A stretch of DNA of 64,000 nt from Aporrectodea caliginosa (Eukaryota > Annelida > Clitellata > Crassiclitellata > Lumbricidae): the NCBI GenBank assembly GCA_020284085.1, contig JACEVL010000110.1, positions 579,501 to 643,500 of the forward strand, in the 5' to 3' direction. Below are positions 22,713 to 33,914 of this stretch, one piece after another. A program made the position numbers and the translations under genes. Below the pieces are notes generated by a model. The model did not search any database and had not been told where the DNA came from. It saw only the letters and a program-made list of their open reading frames with translations. Position 1 is the first letter of the stretch. Each line of letters opens with the position of its first letter.

Positions 22713-22855
22713 GTACTCATACATACATACATACATACATACATACATACATACATACATACATACATACATACATACATACATACATACATACATACAT
22801 ACATACATACATACATACATACATACATACAGTACTTACATACATACATATATAC
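22713..22855. repeat. (ATAC)n microsatellite at a SINE-1 tail
   Basis: About 33 CATA units beginning directly at the SINE-1 end, implying expansion from the SINE tail. Confidence 0.95.
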
Positions 22856-23192
22856 AAGAGGGTGAGGTAAGAATGGAATAGATGGAGAAGCGCAACCACA
22901 GTCTAGAAGTTCGTGGGACCTACTAAAACTTATCTCTTCTCTAAGTAGAGGCCTATGATTAGTAAAGTACATTGTAACGCGTCCTTTGAGTAAGACTTTG
23001 TTTTATTAAGGCGCGTTATAAATACAAGTTGTATTGTATTGTAAAACATACTGTCAACTGTGACTGTAGGCCTACACATACGGCGGTTTGACTGTATTAT
23101 GGAAATAAACGACGAATAATTAAACATTCATGACGCGAATAATGCGTATGACGTCATGCTGATCACAATCAGACAATAGCCTATAAAACGGT

Positions 23193-23195
<3 letters not shown>
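22856..23195. other. Unique sequence
   Basis: No gene; short TATTGTATTG tail-like piece near 23030. Confidence 0.35.

Positions 23196-23258
<63 letters not shown>
23196..23258. repeat. (TA)n microsatellite
   Basis: About 31 TA units. Confidence 0.97.
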
Positions 23259-23259
<1 letters not shown>

Positions 23260-23339
23260 GGTCAAAATCAGCGTCTCTGGTTGCCGTCAGATGTCGCTAT
23301 GCATTGGGGAATTTGATGATCTCTATCATTGAGTAGATA

Positions 23340-23495
23340 GGGAGAATTTTTCGCATCAACCCTCCCTCTCCCTCAATAAATGCATTTATGTAATTAAACA
23401 ATTAAAATGTAGAAAAATACGACTATGCCGAATGGAAACTCCCGAAAGCTAAAAACGTCTAGAAATCTTTTCCTGGCTAGCCTAAGCCTCTGATC
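23340..23495 (-). mobile_element. Third copy of the CAGGGGCGTAGCC element
   Basis: Minus strand: CAGAGGCTTAGGCTAGCCAG, TTTCGGGAGTTTCCATTCGG, TTTTTCTACATTTT, then GAGGGAGAGGGAGGGTTGAT. Same order of blocks as 14683-14854. Confidence 0.55.
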
Positions 23496-23589
23496 TCGTT
23501 AAACATCTTTTAAACGCTCTCGACCGGCTCTTTATAAAGCCATGAGTCAAGAACTTAACTTAAATGCCAAAACCTAGTTAAGTAAAAAT

Positions 23590-23765
23590 TAAAACGGCCT
23601 ATGTTGTCATAAGCTGCCGTTTCAAAACTTAAAAAGTTAAGTAAAAATTAAAAATAAAAATTAAAAATAAAAAAAAAAAAAAATAAAAAAAAAAAAAAAA
23701 AAAAAAAAAAAATAAAAAAAAAAACAAAAACAAAAAAAAACAAAAAATAAAAGAAAATAAAGAAC
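23590..23765. repeat. Module-a fragment and A-rich tract
   Basis: AACGGCCTATGTTGTCATAA near 23592 with ACTTAAAAAGTTAAGTAAA, then about 120 bases of A with scattered T and C (23641-23765). Confidence 0.75.
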
Positions 23766-23819
23766 ATTAAAATTTAAAATTATTTGTGCAAAAGTGTATA
23801 CTACCCTGATATAGTCAAT

Positions 23820-23884
23820 CAATATTCGTTTATTGGAAAAAATCAAGCTGACACAGCCGCAACTTAATGAGTGTGTATACATGA
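23820..23884 (-). repeat. SINE/LINE tail fragment
   Basis: CGTTTATTGGAAAAAATC and GACACAGCCGCAACT match the tail of the SINE-3 copy at 62085-62130. On the minus strand this ends in CCAATAAACG. Confidence 0.55.
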
Positions 23885-24148
23885 AACATTTTTCAAAAAA
23901 AAAAATTAAAACTCTAAACTTTGATGGATATAATTTAATACGTAAAGAAAACAGTGATATAAAGTCTAAAGGAGGTTTGATTACCCTAGTTAAAAAAGGT
24001 CTTAACTTTACTATTATTCAAAATAAAGAAATTGAAAATTAGAAAATCAAATTAAAACTAATATGGGACCAATTAAATTTTTCAACTTGTACATTCCACC
24101 ACTTGGCAAAATAGATGAAGAATCCTTGTGTGAAATTTTTAAAGATTA
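23885..24148 (+). pseudogene. LINE endonuclease-domain fragment
   Basis: Reads NFDGYNLIRKENSDIKSKGG, LITLVKKGLNFTIIQNKEIE, a one-base deletion at about 24042, then GPIKFFNLYIPPLGKIDEES. The pattern GY-x2-R-x-D/E...GG-x3-(Y/V)-x-K-x-L, followed by NLY-(I/R)-PP, is that of apurinic-endonuclease-like domains of non-LTR retrotransposons. These nick target DNA to prime reverse transcription. Catalytic N-terminal and H-containing C-terminal motifs are absent. It is AT-rich, like the 26.5-kb LINE, and may be the same family. Confidence 0.7.
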
Positions 24149-24489
24149 AACTGTTATAAAGTTTATTAGCAGTCGGTGACAAAAGTTGGGGAACCCTCCC
24201 AACCTGCTCGAAAGTTGGAGGGGACGCGTCCCACGGGTCCCATAGGGTGGTTGCGCCTATGAATAGATGATAGAATAAGTTGAGGAACAGTGGGAAGAGG
24301 AGGATGAAAAAAAGAAACATACTAGGAGGAGGAGGAGGAAGACGGGGAGAAATTGGATAAAGAGACGGAGGAGGAATCAACGAGGCTGGAAAGAGAGAAG
24401 AAGAAAATAAGGAAAGGTGGGGATATAGGAGATGAATGGTGTGAGAGGGGAAGCGGGAAAGGATTGTTATTATTATCACGCATTCATTC
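24149..24489. other. Unique and GGA-rich sequence
   Basis: 24165-24262 resembles a transposon end (CATAGGCGCAACCACCCTAT on the minus strand) but no partner end was found. 24295-24460 is degenerate purine repeat. Confidence 0.4.
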
Positions 24490-24654
24490 TGAGCCACTGT
24501 CTAATGACGAAGCATCAATCGATGGCGCTGATCAATTGTGAGTGAAGGACTTACACAGGGTTCCTAAACAGTGAACGTCTCAGGGGAGGAGGAGCGAAAC
24601 GCACATTCTGCGAAACAAGGAGAGTGTTCTTACCCAATCGGCTAACATGTCCCA
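24490..24654 (-). mobile_element. SINE-2 copy
   Basis: Minus strand GCCGATTGGGTAAGAACACT head, a decayed B box, GAGACGTTCACTGTTTAGG, and TCACAATTGATCAGCGCCAT with GATTGATGCTTCGTCATTAG beyond. Confidence 0.75.
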
Positions 24655-24889
24655 TCGTTCAGGATGAAGAGGAGCTAGAGGAAGAGAAGGAGGAGATATG
24701 AGATTATGGAAGCAGGTGGAAAAGGAGGAAAGGAAGGGATATTTAATGAGGAGGAGGAGGAGGAGGAGGAGGAGGAGGAGGAGGAGGAGGAGGAGGAGGA
24801 GGAGGAGGAGGATTGTTGAAAGATTTTTTTTTTCAGGATGAACGCTGGATTTCATAACGCGAAGTAGGAGAGAAGCCACAAACTTCATT
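24655..24889. repeat. (GGA)n tract
   Basis: Degenerate purine sequence with a pure GGA run at 24750-24812. Confidence 0.9.
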
Positions 24890-25025
24890 CATTCGTTCAT
24901 TCGTTTGTTCTTTCGTTCGTTCGTTCATTCAGTCACTAAGTCATTTGATCGCTCAATCAGTCAGTCAGTCAGTCAGTCGGTCAGTCAGTCAGTCAGTCAG
25001 TCGGTCAGTCAGTCGGTCAGTCAAG
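24890..25025. repeat. (TTCG/TTCA)n and (CAGT)n tetranucleotides
   Basis: ATTCGTTC units then about 17 CAGT/CGGT units. Confidence 0.9.
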
Positions 25026-25313
25026 GATTTTGTTGACTATTCACTCAATTCATAACTTCAGTCATTCTTTCTTTCAGTTAGTCAAGCTACCAAAATTCCT
25101 CTCGGAGAATAGGACAACTCTCAAGTTTGATGGGAGGTGTGCATACACAGCGGCGTCCATGGCCAGAATATAACTCAGGTCTAGAGTTAGGAGGAATATA
25201 AACAAATGGCCCGTCACAAGAAAGCAGGAAGAGGGCCACCACACCTCACACTGAGCCGTGAAGTTACTACAGATCGATTCTAAGGAAACTTGTGAGCCAC
25301 GGTTGTCGATTAG
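25026..25313. other. Unique sequence with unassigned minus ORF
   Basis: The minus frame 25074-25322 has hydrophobic stretches (FLVTGHLFIFLLTLDLSYIL) but no diagnostic GPCR residue; see rejected items. Confidence 0.35.
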
Positions 25314-25753
25314 TAGGGCCAATAGAAAGTCAAGAAGTCACGGAAGCCGTGAATTCCAGGATTTTCGGCACTTGCCGTGAATGCCGTGAATTTCCGCAAA
25401 TGCCGTAAATTCCCGTGATTTTCGGCACATTTTGTGATATCAATGCAATGCGACGTTCGGAACTGTTATGTTTCTCAACTTAGCAAATTACAATAAATTA
25501 AAATAAAGTAATAAAGCCACTTTATGACGTTGACGTCATTGACTCATTTTATTTCCGTAAGACGCGAACGCGTTGGCCGCCATTTGTATTGTTTGTCCTA
25601 ATGTTTTTTCTTTGTTATTTTCGTTATTGTTCGGTTGGATATTAGTAAATAAAAGCTTGATTCATGCCGCGTATTTGCCGTGATTTTCGCCCATTATTAC
25701 AAAATCCGACGGTGACTTTTGAACTGTTTTGCCATGAATTTCTACTGGCCCTT
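25314..25753. mobile_element. MITE with AGGGCCARTAGAAA inverted ends
   Basis: TAGGGCCAATAGAAA at 25314 pairs with TTTCTACTGGCCCTT ending 25753. Flanking TCGATTAG and CCGATTGG agree at 6 of 8 bases, compatible with an old hAT 8-bp duplication. The left part repeats TGCCGTGAAT(T) and ATTTTCGGCAC motifs several times. No ORF. Confidence 0.7.
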
Positions 25754-26449
25754 CCGATTGGGTTTGACTGTCTCCTTAGACACCTTTATAACGAGGACAA
25801 CTGATGTAATATAGACATGAAACTTGTGGGTTGTGATGGTTGTTAAACGATGCGTAGTTGAGTAAAACGTTTGATGCATGCGAATCTCATGTCGAAATTA
25901 CATGTATAACAAAAATCAAGTTGAATTAAAACAAGGCCTTAATAGATAAAGAATTTCAGGTGAAATTCAAGTCCTCGTTTACTAACACATGTCCAACATC
26001 TAAAGACATTTATTTCTAAAATAATAATCCTATGTCATTTTCACAGTTTTTATCTACTAATTGGCCAATTAGGCATAAATGCTATAGCTCCCTCTCAACT
26101 GTTGAACCTTTAAATATTACTTATAAATTTATTAATCTTATACAAATTGACGATTCATTGCATAACATTGTAACGCTGTTTCGAAATCAGTTTTTGGTAT
26201 TATATTTGGAACGAATAAATAAGGGAAACCCTAATTAAACTTCAGCATCTGAGACTGAAACCAGGAAACTTCTGATATATATAGGACAATTGTAGTAGTT
26301 GAGATGTCTATATATTTTTAGGTTTTTGAAGTACATTATGCGATTTGTTAAACTTTGGATTCATCCATCCATGGGAAGGTAAGAACTTTTCGAAATAATT
26401 CCACACCTCTTTTAAGGTTTCTATTCGTCTATAAGGAAACGCAAAAGAT
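25754..26449. other. AT-rich sequence with one Module-c and an unassigned ORF
   Basis: Module-c at 25778 (CCTTAGACACCTTTATAACG), Module-d remnant at 26375-26440. The plus frame 26032-26238 (68 codons, AT-rich codons) is unrecognised and may be LINE or other transposon debris. Confidence 0.45.
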
Positions 26450-26890
26450 AGGCATTTAAATCATACAAGTTACTTAGAAATACAAGAGATGAATGCTTTT
26501 ATTAAAGACGATATAATAAATAAATGGCAAATAGATTGTAACATTGAAAATAAAGGGAAATTCTATAAAACCATATGCCCACTTGTGTCTACAAATATAA
26601 AATTTTCTGATACATATAGACATAAAGAGGTACAAATTAGTAGATTGAGGCTTGGTGTTGCCATTACTAATAAAAGACTATTTCAAATGAGAAAACACCC
26701 TACTGGGTTTTGTGATACATGTGAGGTAACGGAAAGTATAGAACATATCCTATTGGAATGTAAAAAGGAAAATATTTCAACTATCTTAAAAGAAAAATGT
26801 ATTAGTTATAAATCAGAATTTAATTTAAAATCTCTGCTTGATACAGGATGCTTGCAGAGTACAGTATATAATCTTGTTAAAAAATCATGA
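26450..26890 (+). pseudogene. LINE ORF2 C-terminus with CCHC zinc-binding motif
   Basis: Open from about 26450 to TGA 26888-26890. It has ISRLRLGVAITNKRLFQMRK and then a C-x2-C-x7-H-x4-C motif (Cys of FCDTCEV, His of IEHI, Cys of LLEC). RLRLG...C-x2-C...EHIL-x-EC is the C-terminal zinc-binding module of jockey/RTE-related retrotransposons, after the RT domain. A nearly identical piece is at 59701-59955 (minus). The RT domain is absent, so the copy is 5'-truncated; the reading frame itself is intact, suggesting it is fairly young. Confidence 0.85.
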
Positions 26891-27615
26891 ATAAAGGAAA
26901 AATACTATAATTATTCTCATAAATATCAGTATCATATCAAATCTATTACAAACATATAACTGAACACATTGCTTGTGATTAAAATACCAATTGAAACAAA
27001 ACAAGTGTGCTTATATGTGTAATTATGGATCATTTGACTATGATGTTTGGTAATTTTGTTGCATTTTGTAATAATATTGCATTGTTATATAGGAAAATGA
27101 TAAATGAAATGTTTAAAGTTATCCTGTTATGTAAATAACTGTTAACGATACTTTATTGTAATTAGATGTATGTTGCAATAAAATGTGTATATAATACATG
27201 TATATATTACACATCTGTGCTAAAATGCTGTTTGCATATAGCATTATATGTTGTTATAGAAAACCTAGAAAGAATGTCAATATCTTTGTAAACATTTTTG
27301 AAAAGAGCTTACATAGCCAAAAAAGAGCTGTGATAGCCAAAAAAGAGCTGATATAGCCAAAAAAGAGCTGATATAGCCAAAAAAGAGCTGATATATCCCA
27401 AAAAAGAGCTGAATAAGCAAAAAAAAGAGATTAAAAAAAGAAAAAAAACAGAAAAAACAGAAAAAAGAGAAAGAAAGAAAAGAGAAAAAATATATAAAGA
27501 ATTGCAATAAAAAGAGCCAATGGGCCAAACAGAGCGGAAATACAATATAAACACAAAGACGTCAGCGGCCATAGTAGCCAAAGGATGTCGTTAAACAATT
27601 GGAATCATCATCAGC
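26891..27615 (+). mobile_element. 3' UTR of the preceding LINE with 20-bp tandem units and Module-a end
   Basis: AT-rich UTR, then GATATAGCCAAAAAAGAGCT repeated about five times (27295-27420), an A-rich tract, AAAGAGCCAATGGGCCAAAC, and Module-a as the very 3' end (GATGTCGTTAAACAATTGGA, then ATCATCATC). Confidence 0.85.
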
Positions 27616-28425
27616 ACTTAAATCCGCCACTGATCCTATTCTGTCAGTGCCAGTCTTAAGCCTGGGTAAAGGATGAGGGCGACGCTAATGATCTTTGTTA
27701 ATACGGTGTCGTTAAACTGAAACTACTACTACTCCTGTTGTCAATAACTCCGCCACTACTGGTACTATGATAGTGCCAGTCCCAAGCCTGAGGAAACGAG
27801 GAGGGCGACGCTAATGGTCAATCACACGGTGTCGTTAAAATAAAACTACAACTACTCCTGCTGTTGATCAATTTTTCTGTTGTATGATACCCTGCGAAGT
27901 TTGAGAACTGTTCAAAAATAATTCCACACCTGTTTTAAGGGTGATATTCGTCCTATATTCGCTCTAAATTTCTATACTCTAAATTTCTTAACATAACATT
28001 AACATTACATTACATAACATTGTTTAATTTGCATGAAATCTTTTGTCAGAATATAGAAATCATAGACAGAATAAGATGAACTACCTTATGTTAAAAAATA
28101 TTGAATATAGTGAAATTGTAAAGCTCTGTTTGACACATTTGATGGTGTCATACGGATGCTATAAGTTTCTTGTAATCATTGAATTGTATCTTTCCTGTAT
28201 TGTCGTCAACGGCCTTTGATGTCATAAGACGACGTTAAACGTTGGATTAAATAAAACTCTAAATTTCTATCCGGTAGACTATTTGCCACTGTTCGCTTTC
28301 TGACAGTGCCAGTCCCAAGCCTGGATAAAGGAGGAGGGCGACGCTAATGGTCTTTGTTACCACACAGCTAGTCGTTAAACAGAAAAACCACCCGGTAGAC
28401 TATATTCTTCAGTCCCTTTTTTCAA
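27616..28425. repeat. Module-b, -d and -a copies
   Basis: Inverted Module-b at 27625-27735, 27745-27850 and 28285-28395, each ending GTCGTTAAA plus ACTACT. Module-d at 27890-27960 and Module-a at 28205-28245. Confidence 0.75.
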
Positions 28426-28429
28426 AACC

Positions 28430-28520
28430 TGTTTCTTTTCGCGGGGCTTAGCACACTGGGAGCGCTTCTGAACGGTTCACCATACGAGAGGCGCTTTACA
28501 AAAGCTTAAATACGATACGA
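28430..28520 (+). mobile_element. LINE 3' tail
   Basis: CACACTGGGAGCGCTTCTGA, GAGAGGCGCTTTACAAAAGC, then AAATACGATACGA: same tail as the LINE at 40885-41105. Confidence 0.65.
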
Positions 28521-28687
28521 TATATAAGAGAAAGCAGCGAAGATTTCCAGTATTATGTACTCCGTTGCACTGTCTGCTGTGTTATGCAACAGGAACGGTG
28601 AGAACTGTTCAAAACTATGTCTGTCGACGTCAACGGCCTTCGCAGCCATAGAGAGTAGTTTAAAACTGAACACTACTACTATTTAGG
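28521..28687. repeat. Module-d and Module-a copies
   Basis: GAACGGTGAGAACTGTTCAA near 28590, GTCGACGTCAACGGCCTTCG near 28622. Confidence 0.7.
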
Positions 28688-28840
28688 CATGCGACATGGT
28701 AATTGATTGGTTAGGGCGCTCGCCTGGTAACGCGTAGAATACGGGTTCAATCCTCCTCCTCTGAGACGGTTGCTGTGTAAGGGCCTTGAGCAAGTGCTTC
28801 ATTGACAATTGTTTCGCGCCTCAACGTCAGATTTACTGGC
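28688..28840 (+). mobile_element. SINE-2 copy with tRNA-like head
   Basis: GATTGGTTAGGGCGCTCGCC (A box), ATACGGGTTCAATCC (B box), CTGAGACGGTTGCTGTGTAA body. Confidence 0.8.
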
Positions 28841-29220
28841 AAGACGCACGTAGCAAATGCAACAGATTCAGTTAAATGGAGCTGACAGTGAGACAACCGA
28901 AATCTCGCACTCAATGCTTCGTTGCACCAACGTCCAATGAACTTCACGACGCGTGTAATCGGAGACGTGACTTAACTTTAAGATTCAGACGATGATCTGG
29001 CGAATTACACGCTGCGCTCCTTCATGCTGTCGATTCTGCGCTGTCTATTCTGCGCTGATTCTAATGGATAGGTGAAATTATGCGGTCATTTATCTATTCA
29101 CTGTTATGGGTGCGTGCTGGACTGTCAACCGAAAGTACGGCCATTCAAATCCTCACCAGGGCAGAAATCTGTTTCGAGATTTCTATTATTATTATTTGCG
29201 AAACGCAGATAATACACTGA
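28841..29220. other. Unique sequence
   Basis: No gene. 28747-28947 (minus) overlaps the SINE. A short ATT run is near 29185. Confidence 0.35.
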
Positions 29221-30130
29221 TCTATTTAGACACCTTTTAAAACACTCCGCTCGATGCTATAATAAATGTTTTCAACAGCGTCATTCTAATGGAGTATAAA
29301 TACTACTGTCACGTGTATGCATTGGAAACGATTGGAAGAGCTGTAATATGCCAAAAATAATCTTTGTCGGCGGCAACGGCCTATGTTGTCATAAGCTGCC
29401 GTTAAACTGTGGATCCATCTATCGTCCTTCTAATGATTCTTTGATTTTTCAACAGCATAGTTAAGCTATGGATCTATCCAGAATTTTGAACTTTAATTTT
29501 AAAAGGCTGCATTGTGCTATGTGAACGGTGAGAAGTATTTGACAAAATTTCCACCGACGTCAACGGCCTTTTTGGCCAGTGACGTCGTTAAGCTATATAA
29601 ATTTTCTGAAATAAATAAATAAATAAACTGCTAGATTTCTCACTTAAAATGAATTGAAGTAATTACAAAATTGAATGGCTTTTCGCCCTAATGCCATATA
29701 CAAACGTTCAGAACAGTTCAAATAGTATTTAACTTTCGACGTCAACGGCCTTTGTTTATATAAAATGCCGTTAAAGCTGTTGGCACCAATTAAAGTCAAT
29801 TGAAGCTGTCGCAACTTTTATCATGAGGGGTCGGATGAGTTACCGTCGACGTAACCGACCCTGGCTGACATAAAATGTCGCTAAACAATGGAACTACTGC
29901 GGCAACTGATTGGTTAGAGCGCTCTCTTTAGACACCTTTATAACGTTGGTGACCAATGGTATATAAGCTAACGTCGCCAGCGATCAATAATAGCTGTAAT
30001 ATGCCAAAAACTAATCTTTGTCGGCGGCAACGGCCTATGTTGTCATAAGCTGCCGTTAAACTGCATGTGGATCCAATCCGATCAATAATAGATCACTGGT
30101 GATTTGCTAGGAAAGGCTATATATCAATCA
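29221..30130. repeat. Module-a, -c, -e field
   Basis: Module-c at 29225 and 29925. Inverted Module-e at 29340-29420 and 29990-30075. Module-a at 29556-29598, 29737-29780 and 29838-29885. At 29905-29960 a SINE-2-type head (GATTGGTTAGAGCGCTCTCT) runs straight into Module-c. Confidence 0.7.
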
Positions 30131-30154
30131 CAATGGCGAAACTTCGCCCCAGTA

Positions 30155-30560
30155 AATTGTATTGTATTTGAACACTTGTTATAGCGCCCCAACCAGATTT
30201 CCCATTCAGAGGCGCTCCCGACTACTGCGCGAACGCTGAATCGGAGTTTCACGCCGAAGCGCATGAGCAATTGCGAGTGAAGGACTTGCCCAGGGTCCCT
30301 ACGCGGCGACTTTGAGGTGGATTCGAACCCGCAACCCTCCAGCTGCAAGGCACCGAACATACCCCTAAACCACCGCGCCCCAGTTGTATTGTGATGTGTT
30401 GTATTGTGTGTTGTATTGTACTCCACGTTTATAATGCGACCGAGCCACCCGCAGTAAAGATCCGAGAAATTAATCTCTGATAAACCGACCCGACCGGGAA
30501 GCGAACCCGGGGCGCCGACGTGACGAGCAGGCTACCAACCCACTCGGCCACTCAGGATCC
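30155..30560 (-). mobile_element. Composite SINE-4 + SINE-1 dimer
   Basis: Minus strand: a SINE-4 unit (GAGTGGCCGAGTGGGTTGG, GGGTTCGCTTCCCGG, GCATTATAAACGTGGAG), a linker of ACAATAC/ACACAATAC repeats, then a complete SINE-1 (GGTGGTTTAGGGGTATG, GGGTTCGAATCC, GCGCTATAACAAG) and AAATACAATAC tail. Copies at 33915-34297 and 62472-62893 have the same linker. Confidence 0.88.
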
Positions 30561-30955
30561 TAAATGCTGGTGAGTGGTGACCAATCCACTCCTCCCACCC
30601 CTCTCGCGTTCCTATTTCCTCGCTATCCCTCCTGAAATTTTATACGAACTTATTATGATGTTGTCAGCTACAGCAAGACGTGCAACAGCATCAATGTATA
30701 CAACAATAAACGGTAGGTAAGTAGGTTGGCTAGAAGGCGTCTACTTGCATTGCTATGGTTTAGCATGCAAGAATGTACTACCATTATTTGTCTTGAACTT
30801 GCTTCAAACCAAAATTACGCGCTTATGTCGCAAATATGTATCAGCATATAGGGTCAAAGAGTGGTAGTGATTGTCACTACCTCTTTTAAAAGTGGTGGTG
30901 ACCATACAACACCGTCACAATGGCAAAGTTAGGCCTTTACCTTTGGTTAATGACT
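30561..30955. other. Unique sequence
   Basis: No gene or known repeat seen. Confidence 0.35.
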
Positions 30956-31850
30956 GTATTATTCCAAACGAACGGTAAGAACTGTTCAAAAACAGTTTTT
31001 GGTTGTCGACGTCTTTGATGTTATAAGATGTCGTTAAATTGGAACAGAATAATTAATTATTATTACTGATGGTATTCAAGATTAACATCAAGGGCCTAGG
31101 AAGCAGCTACACGTCTTAAATAATGGATAACACATGTTCTTCTTACACACCTTTAAAACGCTTCTAATGGCAGCTATATATTTTCGAGCAAGCGCTTCGT
31201 TCACAACTAATCCTGCAGTATTCTGTAAAGTAAGATTTACTTTTAATTTTCTTTAAATACCAACAATGCTGAACGCCATATACCTATTAGTCGGCCTTAC
31301 TGGTACTCTGGTGGTGCCACTCCCAAGTCTCGAGAAAGGAGGAGGGCGACACTAGTCATATTTGCTATGATACAGCGTCGTTATACAGTAACTAACGAAG
31401 CAAACGCGTAGGCTGATGTTCGAGGCTAAGCTCTTAAACTGATCCATCGTCTGTATTCCTATTGGCATGCTAGGATTGATATCAACCTTCTTCACAGGCA
31501 CAAGATGTCGTTTAACGCTTGATAATGCACTACTCGTTCTAGAACCATTTAAAATGTTTACTATCGATGCGATGTGTCCATCTGCCTCGTTTAATGGCCA
31601 GATTCATTACAATTAGCACTGTAAAAAAATTCTTATCGACGTTCACGGTCTTTGTTGCCAACGATACTGGCAGCCACAAGATGTCGTTTAACACCTTATT
31701 ACAAAAAATGCTCTATTTAGACACCTCAAACAAGCCTTCAACAAATGCTATATATTCACCTGCTTTTTTCAACCATCAGGTGTTCCTGGGTCTGTTCGCA
31801 GATAATGGTCATGTACTTCTAACGAATTTAAATTAAGTAACACAGAAGAA
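30956..31850. repeat. Module-d/a/c/b field
   Basis: Module-d at 30968-31000, Module-a at 31010-31040, 31490-31520 and 31636-31692, Module-c at 31145, 31543 and 31714, inverted Module-b at 31300-31390. The plus frame 31567-31836 runs through these modules and is not a gene. Confidence 0.65.
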
Positions 31851-32178
31851 TCCTAAATGTTCAAGTCTTGGCATCTATCACAACCGTCAGACCGGGAAAC
31901 GAAGGGCCAAATTTTGTAGTAACGCCCATAGATGTTCAGAGAGGGAGGGATTTGAGCTGCCTGCCTAAAGGTGACCAGATTAGTTTTACTACTCACTTGA
32001 TTCCCTAATCTCTTTAGTACATTTAGATCTAGAATAGATGCAATTTCTGCGAGACTTTTCTGACTCTCTTTTAAGCCGTAGGTAACGGGGTTTAGTTCAT
32101 GAATAGGTTTAGCACTTGATATTTCTTCTCTGTCAGGTTCAAATGAGCATTTCTGGACATTGCAGAGGAAGGCTACCC
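31851..32178. other. Unique sequence
   Basis: No gene recognised. Confidence 0.35.
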
Positions 32179-32345
32179 CAGTGTGATTCTCGTTAACGAT
32201 AACGGCAACGAAAATGTTCGTTAACGAAGTAAAATGATTTCGTTAACGATAACTCTAACTATAACTAAAATATCATTAACTGTAACTATAAATATAGCCA
32301 AAATAACCGTAACGAAAATTCTTCGTTATTTTTGCTGATAGAAAA
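32179..32345 (+). mobile_element. Isolated hAT-like terminus with CGTTAACGA repeats
   Basis: CAGTGTGATTCTCGTTAACG at 32179, then repeated CGTTAACGA/GATAACG motifs. The 10918 hAT has similar CGTTAACGA subterminal motifs. No right end or target duplication was found. Confidence 0.5.
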
Positions 32346-32924
32346 AAATAAAAAGTGCAATATCGTCAGACATTCTGACGTGAAAATGAAAATGCGCTAC
32401 AACTAATAGCCTATGATCGCCCTGGATTTTGGATAAGTGAATTAACCCAGTAGTAGTGGCGCAGTTGATTAAATTTAGCTATTTTTGCAAACGTTCTATA
32501 GCGATTGCGACCCAGGTTTACTAGCGCAAATTTGCAAACTTAGTAGTCGTAGTAATATTGTAGTCAAAAATCAAAATGTCTCTAAAGACTTTGAGCAACC
32601 GCAATTGTGGGAATGCTGTCTGGAGTTATTTCAAGTACGAATCAGTCATAAATTAAAGTTCGTGTATCATCAGCGTTGTTGGTGTTAATGAGGAGAAGTT
32701 AGAGCATTAATTATAGTCCACAGAAGACCAGCTCAATGTAGGCTACACAAGTCATGAAACTTACTATAATGTTGAGCAATGGCATTATGTTTCTTCATGA
32801 ATACCAAGGCAAGGCAATCATCATTTTGGTAGTTATCTGATAAGTATGTCCACAATAGATTATGAATGGCAATATTTTCAGAATAATTCAAATGGAACAC
32901 AGTTTACAACGACCTACTCTCAAT
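32346..32924. other. Unique sequence, unassigned ORF
   Basis: A 67-codon plus frame at 32485-32688 is unrecognised. Confidence 0.35.
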
Positions 32925-33745
32925 AGAGAAAAGTGAAATTCAGTCTGTCCAGTCCATTAATACAACTTTCAACAGTTTCCCATTAATTTTCTTAAACCCG
33001 ACTATAAGACTATATATGCAAAATTCCACCATGCATTTGATTCAATAGATTGCCTTGCTGATAAATTCAAGGCAGGGAGTGCATAGGTCAGAAGGGTCAA
33101 GGTGTAGGTCTCTTGTAAGTGGAGATGTAAACTTTCATCTAAATTGGAGGCGTGAGATGCAATACAATTACATGCCCGGTAGAACGATCGCTTCAAAGGG
33201 TCAACGTCAAACGTTACATGTCTACGGCCACCCATTAAATATACACCCATATACACCGCCTCCAATGCTTCTGAAGGGAATCGACGAAAACTGAGCTATC
33301 ACCCCAAGACCTCGAGTCACTTGATTTGAAACACCTTTACCAAATTGTATGCAGTAGACCTAAGAGCAGATAAACAAGAGCAGTTAAACCCAAGCACAAG
33401 TGCACTGCAAACATCCCGCTTGGCCTGGAGACCATTTGCTGAAGGGGAAAATAAAATAATGTCATCCGCATGCAAAAAACAACCATAGAAGTGATTTTTT
33501 TATTTGACAGACTATGTCAGTAAGCCGTAAATTGGAATCAAATACAGGAATGAAAAGGTAATACAGCGCAGTGGACAGAGCGCTAGAGCCTAGCACAACT
33601 GCCAACATGGAACTGAGAGGTAAAGCACCAATCCATATAACCACAACAAAAAACTTCCCATATAAATTGCAAATAATGTTGACAATGGATACCGGTATAT
33701 AGCACGATCAAAGGCTTTTCTGAGATCAAGCGCTGCAGCATACGC
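32925..33745 (-). pseudogene. Non-LTR retrotransposon reverse transcriptase, multiply frameshifted
   Basis: Read on the minus strand with frame changes. Palm motif A is SAYAAALDLRKAFDRA (33697-33744). A VLSP-like block follows, as ALSTALYYLFIPVFDSNLRL. The catalytic box is FLHADDIILFSP (HADD at 33461-33472, in place of YADD). The thumb is FYRACNCIASHASNLDESLH and LQETYTLTLLTYALPALNLS (33002-33265). The tail is WETVESCINGLDRLNF (32925-32975). Order and spacing fit an RT shortened by deletions. At least three frameshifts make it dead. RT copies element RNA at a nicked target. This family differs from the YASPAWWG family at 15 and 47 kb. Confidence 0.82.
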
Positions 33746-33914
33746 ACTAGGCCTACTACCTCTAGAATTGAAATAGGTTATGGATGACTTCCAGGCAATA
33801 GTGTCAGTGCAATTCCGTTGTATTTGTAATATTCAGGGCCGCGCGTCTGGGTATACTTATAGGGCGACTACCATGCTTAAAAGAGGTGTGTTATTATTTT
33901 GAACAGTTCTCACC
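33746..33914. other. Unique sequence with Module-d remnant
   Basis: GAACAGTTCTCACCGTTCGT at 33901 is inverted Module-d, the insertion site of the composite SINE that follows. Confidence 0.5.

Noticed and set aside
24165..24262. CATAGGCGCAACCACCCTAT (minus) as a transposon end
   Set aside because: Only one end seen; no matching inverted repeat within the neighbouring 2 kb.
25074..25322. Hydrophobic minus ORF as a possible TM4-TM5 GPCR exon
   Set aside because: It has a Cys and hydrophobic runs, but no TM4 Trp or TM5 Pro in context. It lies right of the TM1-3 exon on the minus strand, i.e. upstream, so the order is wrong.
31567..31836. 89-codon plus ORF
   Set aside because: Runs through Module-c and Module-a repeats that lack this frame in other copies.
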